Source of the DNA: Planctomycetota bacterium | GTDB lineage: Bacteria; Planctomycetota; Brocadiia; Brocadiales; Bathyanammoxibiaceae | Direction of reading: 5' to 3' | Length of the DNA stretch: 7,758 nt | Assembly (NCBI GenBank): GCA_030598065.1 | Contig: JAUVQR010000057.1 | Location: 1-7,758 of the forward strand | Part shown: in pieces, positions 6,645 to 7,758 of the stretch | Position numbering within the stretch: position 1 is the stretch's first letter | Layout of the letters: every line of letters begins with the position of its first letter | Notes under the pieces: model-generated | Told to the model about the DNA's origin: nothing | Seen by the model: the letters and a program-made list of their open reading frames with translations, nothing else | Database searches by the model: none | Translations under genes and position numbers: made by a program

Positions 6645-7758
6645 CTAGTCAAAAATGTCTGAGCCGCTTTCTTCAACGCCACGCGGCTCCTCTGTCTGCC
6701 CGTCTTTCATGCTGGAATCAGCGGCTGGCCCGGCAGGGGCATCCTCCTGCTTCTCACCGGATTTCTTTCCGACCCCAAATAACCTCCCCACCCCTCTAAG
6801 AATCCCTACTGGCGCGCCAAAAACCTTCTTGGGCACCGCAAGGCCGGTCCTGATGATGACTTCATTGCCCTGAAGAATCTTCTCAGCCACCAGAACGCTC
6901 TTCAACTTTGCACTGCCGGCGAACTTGATCTTGGGGTTAGACAGGTCACCCGTAATCTTGAGCGGTATGGGAGAGTCCTTAATCACCGTCCTAAACATCT
7001 TCTGGACTCCTTTATACGTCTTTCCCGACAGTAGCTCAACGGCATCGTAGTCAAGCTGTCTGTCAAACCCTATCCAGCCCGACAGGTCAAGGTCAAATGG
7101 ATCCCCGTCCATGAAAAACTCGCGTGTGTATACCCTCTCGTCAACGATTTCAAAATCTGAGTCTATCAATTCAATCCGCTGTGTCACACCCGGCTTCCCA
7201 AGCTTCATGAAGACAGTGGATAGTATCTCAGTGGCAGTTATCTCTCCCTCCACCACCCTCACATGCCCCTTGGCGGTTAGAGTCTTCTGGAAGTTCTCGT
7301 CCCATTTAAGGCCCTCAACATGGGACTCATATACGTCCAACGTCACCAGACCTTTCAGGTCTCCTCCTTCCAGGGTATAGGTCCAAGGCATTTCTGTTAC
7401 GTGAAACTCGCGCCCCACGTATGGACCGCCGTACGTGCCTATTGCAAGGTTCACGTCAATGAAACCGTCGACCGGGACCCCGTTAATTAGCGAGCTCACG
7501 TTGCCGCTGAGATGTCCGTCCCTGACCGTAAGCCCGTCCGTGGCAATGTCGGTGGCTTGTATGTTAATGTGCGGGCTCTCATAGGCGGCCCCGTCCATCT
7601 TTATATAGCCGCTTGCATTAAAGCCCCTCGAAAAAGACTCATCAATGGTACCCTTGAACTCCAGTGCCGCCTCCGCCATACCTTTGGGCCTGAGAAAGGG
7701 GAAAAGCGGGTAGACGTTGTAAATCCCTTCTATGTCACAGTCGAGGCTAAAGTCACCC
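6645..7758 (-). CDS. AsmA-like protein, C-terminal part (N-terminus outside window)
   Basis: The frame is open to the window edge and gives 370 residues before TAG. It carries the AsmA_2-like C-terminal block shared with the downstream AsmA-like gene: WDENFQKTLTAKG, FEIVDERVYT, a PFDLDLSGWIGFD block, then PIPLKITGDLSNPKIKF. After this comes a tail absent from the neighbour: a VPKKVFGAPVGILRGVGRLF segment and a hydrophilic, acidic, probably disordered end (KSGEKQEDAPAGP to SGSDIFD). An internal ATG at 7679 is not the start, because in-frame coding sequence (GDFSLDCDIEGIYNVYPLF upstream) continues beyond it. It is the first gene in view of the minus-strand cluster and arose by tandem duplication with its neighbour. 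Function is inferred to be in envelope lipid transport or homeostasis. Confidence 0.85.
   Translation of the reverse strand, partial: GDFSLDCDIEGIYNVYPLFPFLRPKGMAEAALEFKGTIDESFSRGFNASGYIKMDGAAYESPHINIQATDIATDGLTVRDGHLSGNVSSLINGVPVDGFIDVNLAIGTYGGPYVGREFHVTEMPWTYTLEGGDLKGLVTLDVYESHVEGLKWDENFQKTLTAKGHVRVVEGEITATEILSTVFMKLGKPGVTQRIELIDSDFEIVDERVYTREFFMDGDPFDLDLSGWIGFDRQLDYDAVELLSGKTYKGVQKMFRTVIKDSPIPLKITGDLSNPKIKFAGSAKLKSVLVAEKILQGNEVIIRTGLAVPKKVFGAPVGILRGVGRLFGVGKKSGEKQEDAPAGPAADSSMKDGQTEEPRGVEESGSDIFD

Overview
The window looks like a chromosomal segment of a Gram-negative-type bacterium with moderately GC-rich DNA. The best clue is a pair of AsmA-like proteins, a family that works at or between the two membranes of diderm cells. 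A two-subunit glycyl-tRNA synthetase alpha gene and an MnmE GTPase confirm a bacterial source. The phylum cannot be fixed from sequence alone. No phage, transposase, CRISPR, rRNA or tRNA genes were seen.

Layout. Positions 1-324 (+) hold the 3' part of a MogA/MoaB-type molybdopterin gene, and glyQ (309-1202, +) overlaps its end. A rho-independent-type hairpin follows glyQ, and no glyS follows. The gap at 1203-1314 separates glyQ from a convergent gene. It carries a REP/BIME-like element: two inverted 22-nt units, each with a GTAG foot and a short hairpin, that differ by compensatory stem changes. The rest is on the minus strand. In the order of transcription it reads: C-terminal part of an AsmA-like gene (7758-6645, open at the window edge), a full AsmA-like paralogue (6509-4125), a CvpA-family membrane protein (4107-3484), mnmE (3509-2083, interrupted by a frameshift near 2305-2350), an intrinsic terminator (2052-2079), and a 241-aa gene of unknown function (2040-1315) whose core resembles a PD-(D/E)XK nuclease fold with the catalytic Lys replaced.

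How the parts fit. The two AsmA-like genes and cvpA suggest an envelope-related cluster, and mnmE overlaps the end of cvpA and is probably co-transcribed. The terminator after mnmE closes that unit and isolates the unknown gene. glyQ and the molybdopterin gene form a separate, oppositely transcribed unit that meets the minus-strand genes at the REP-like element.

Most of this is ordinary housekeeping content. The points most worth checking are the BIME-like element, the broken and divergent mnmE with a degraded C-terminal FC(I/V)GK motif, the nuclease-fold orphan behind a terminator, and the separation of glyQ from glyS.
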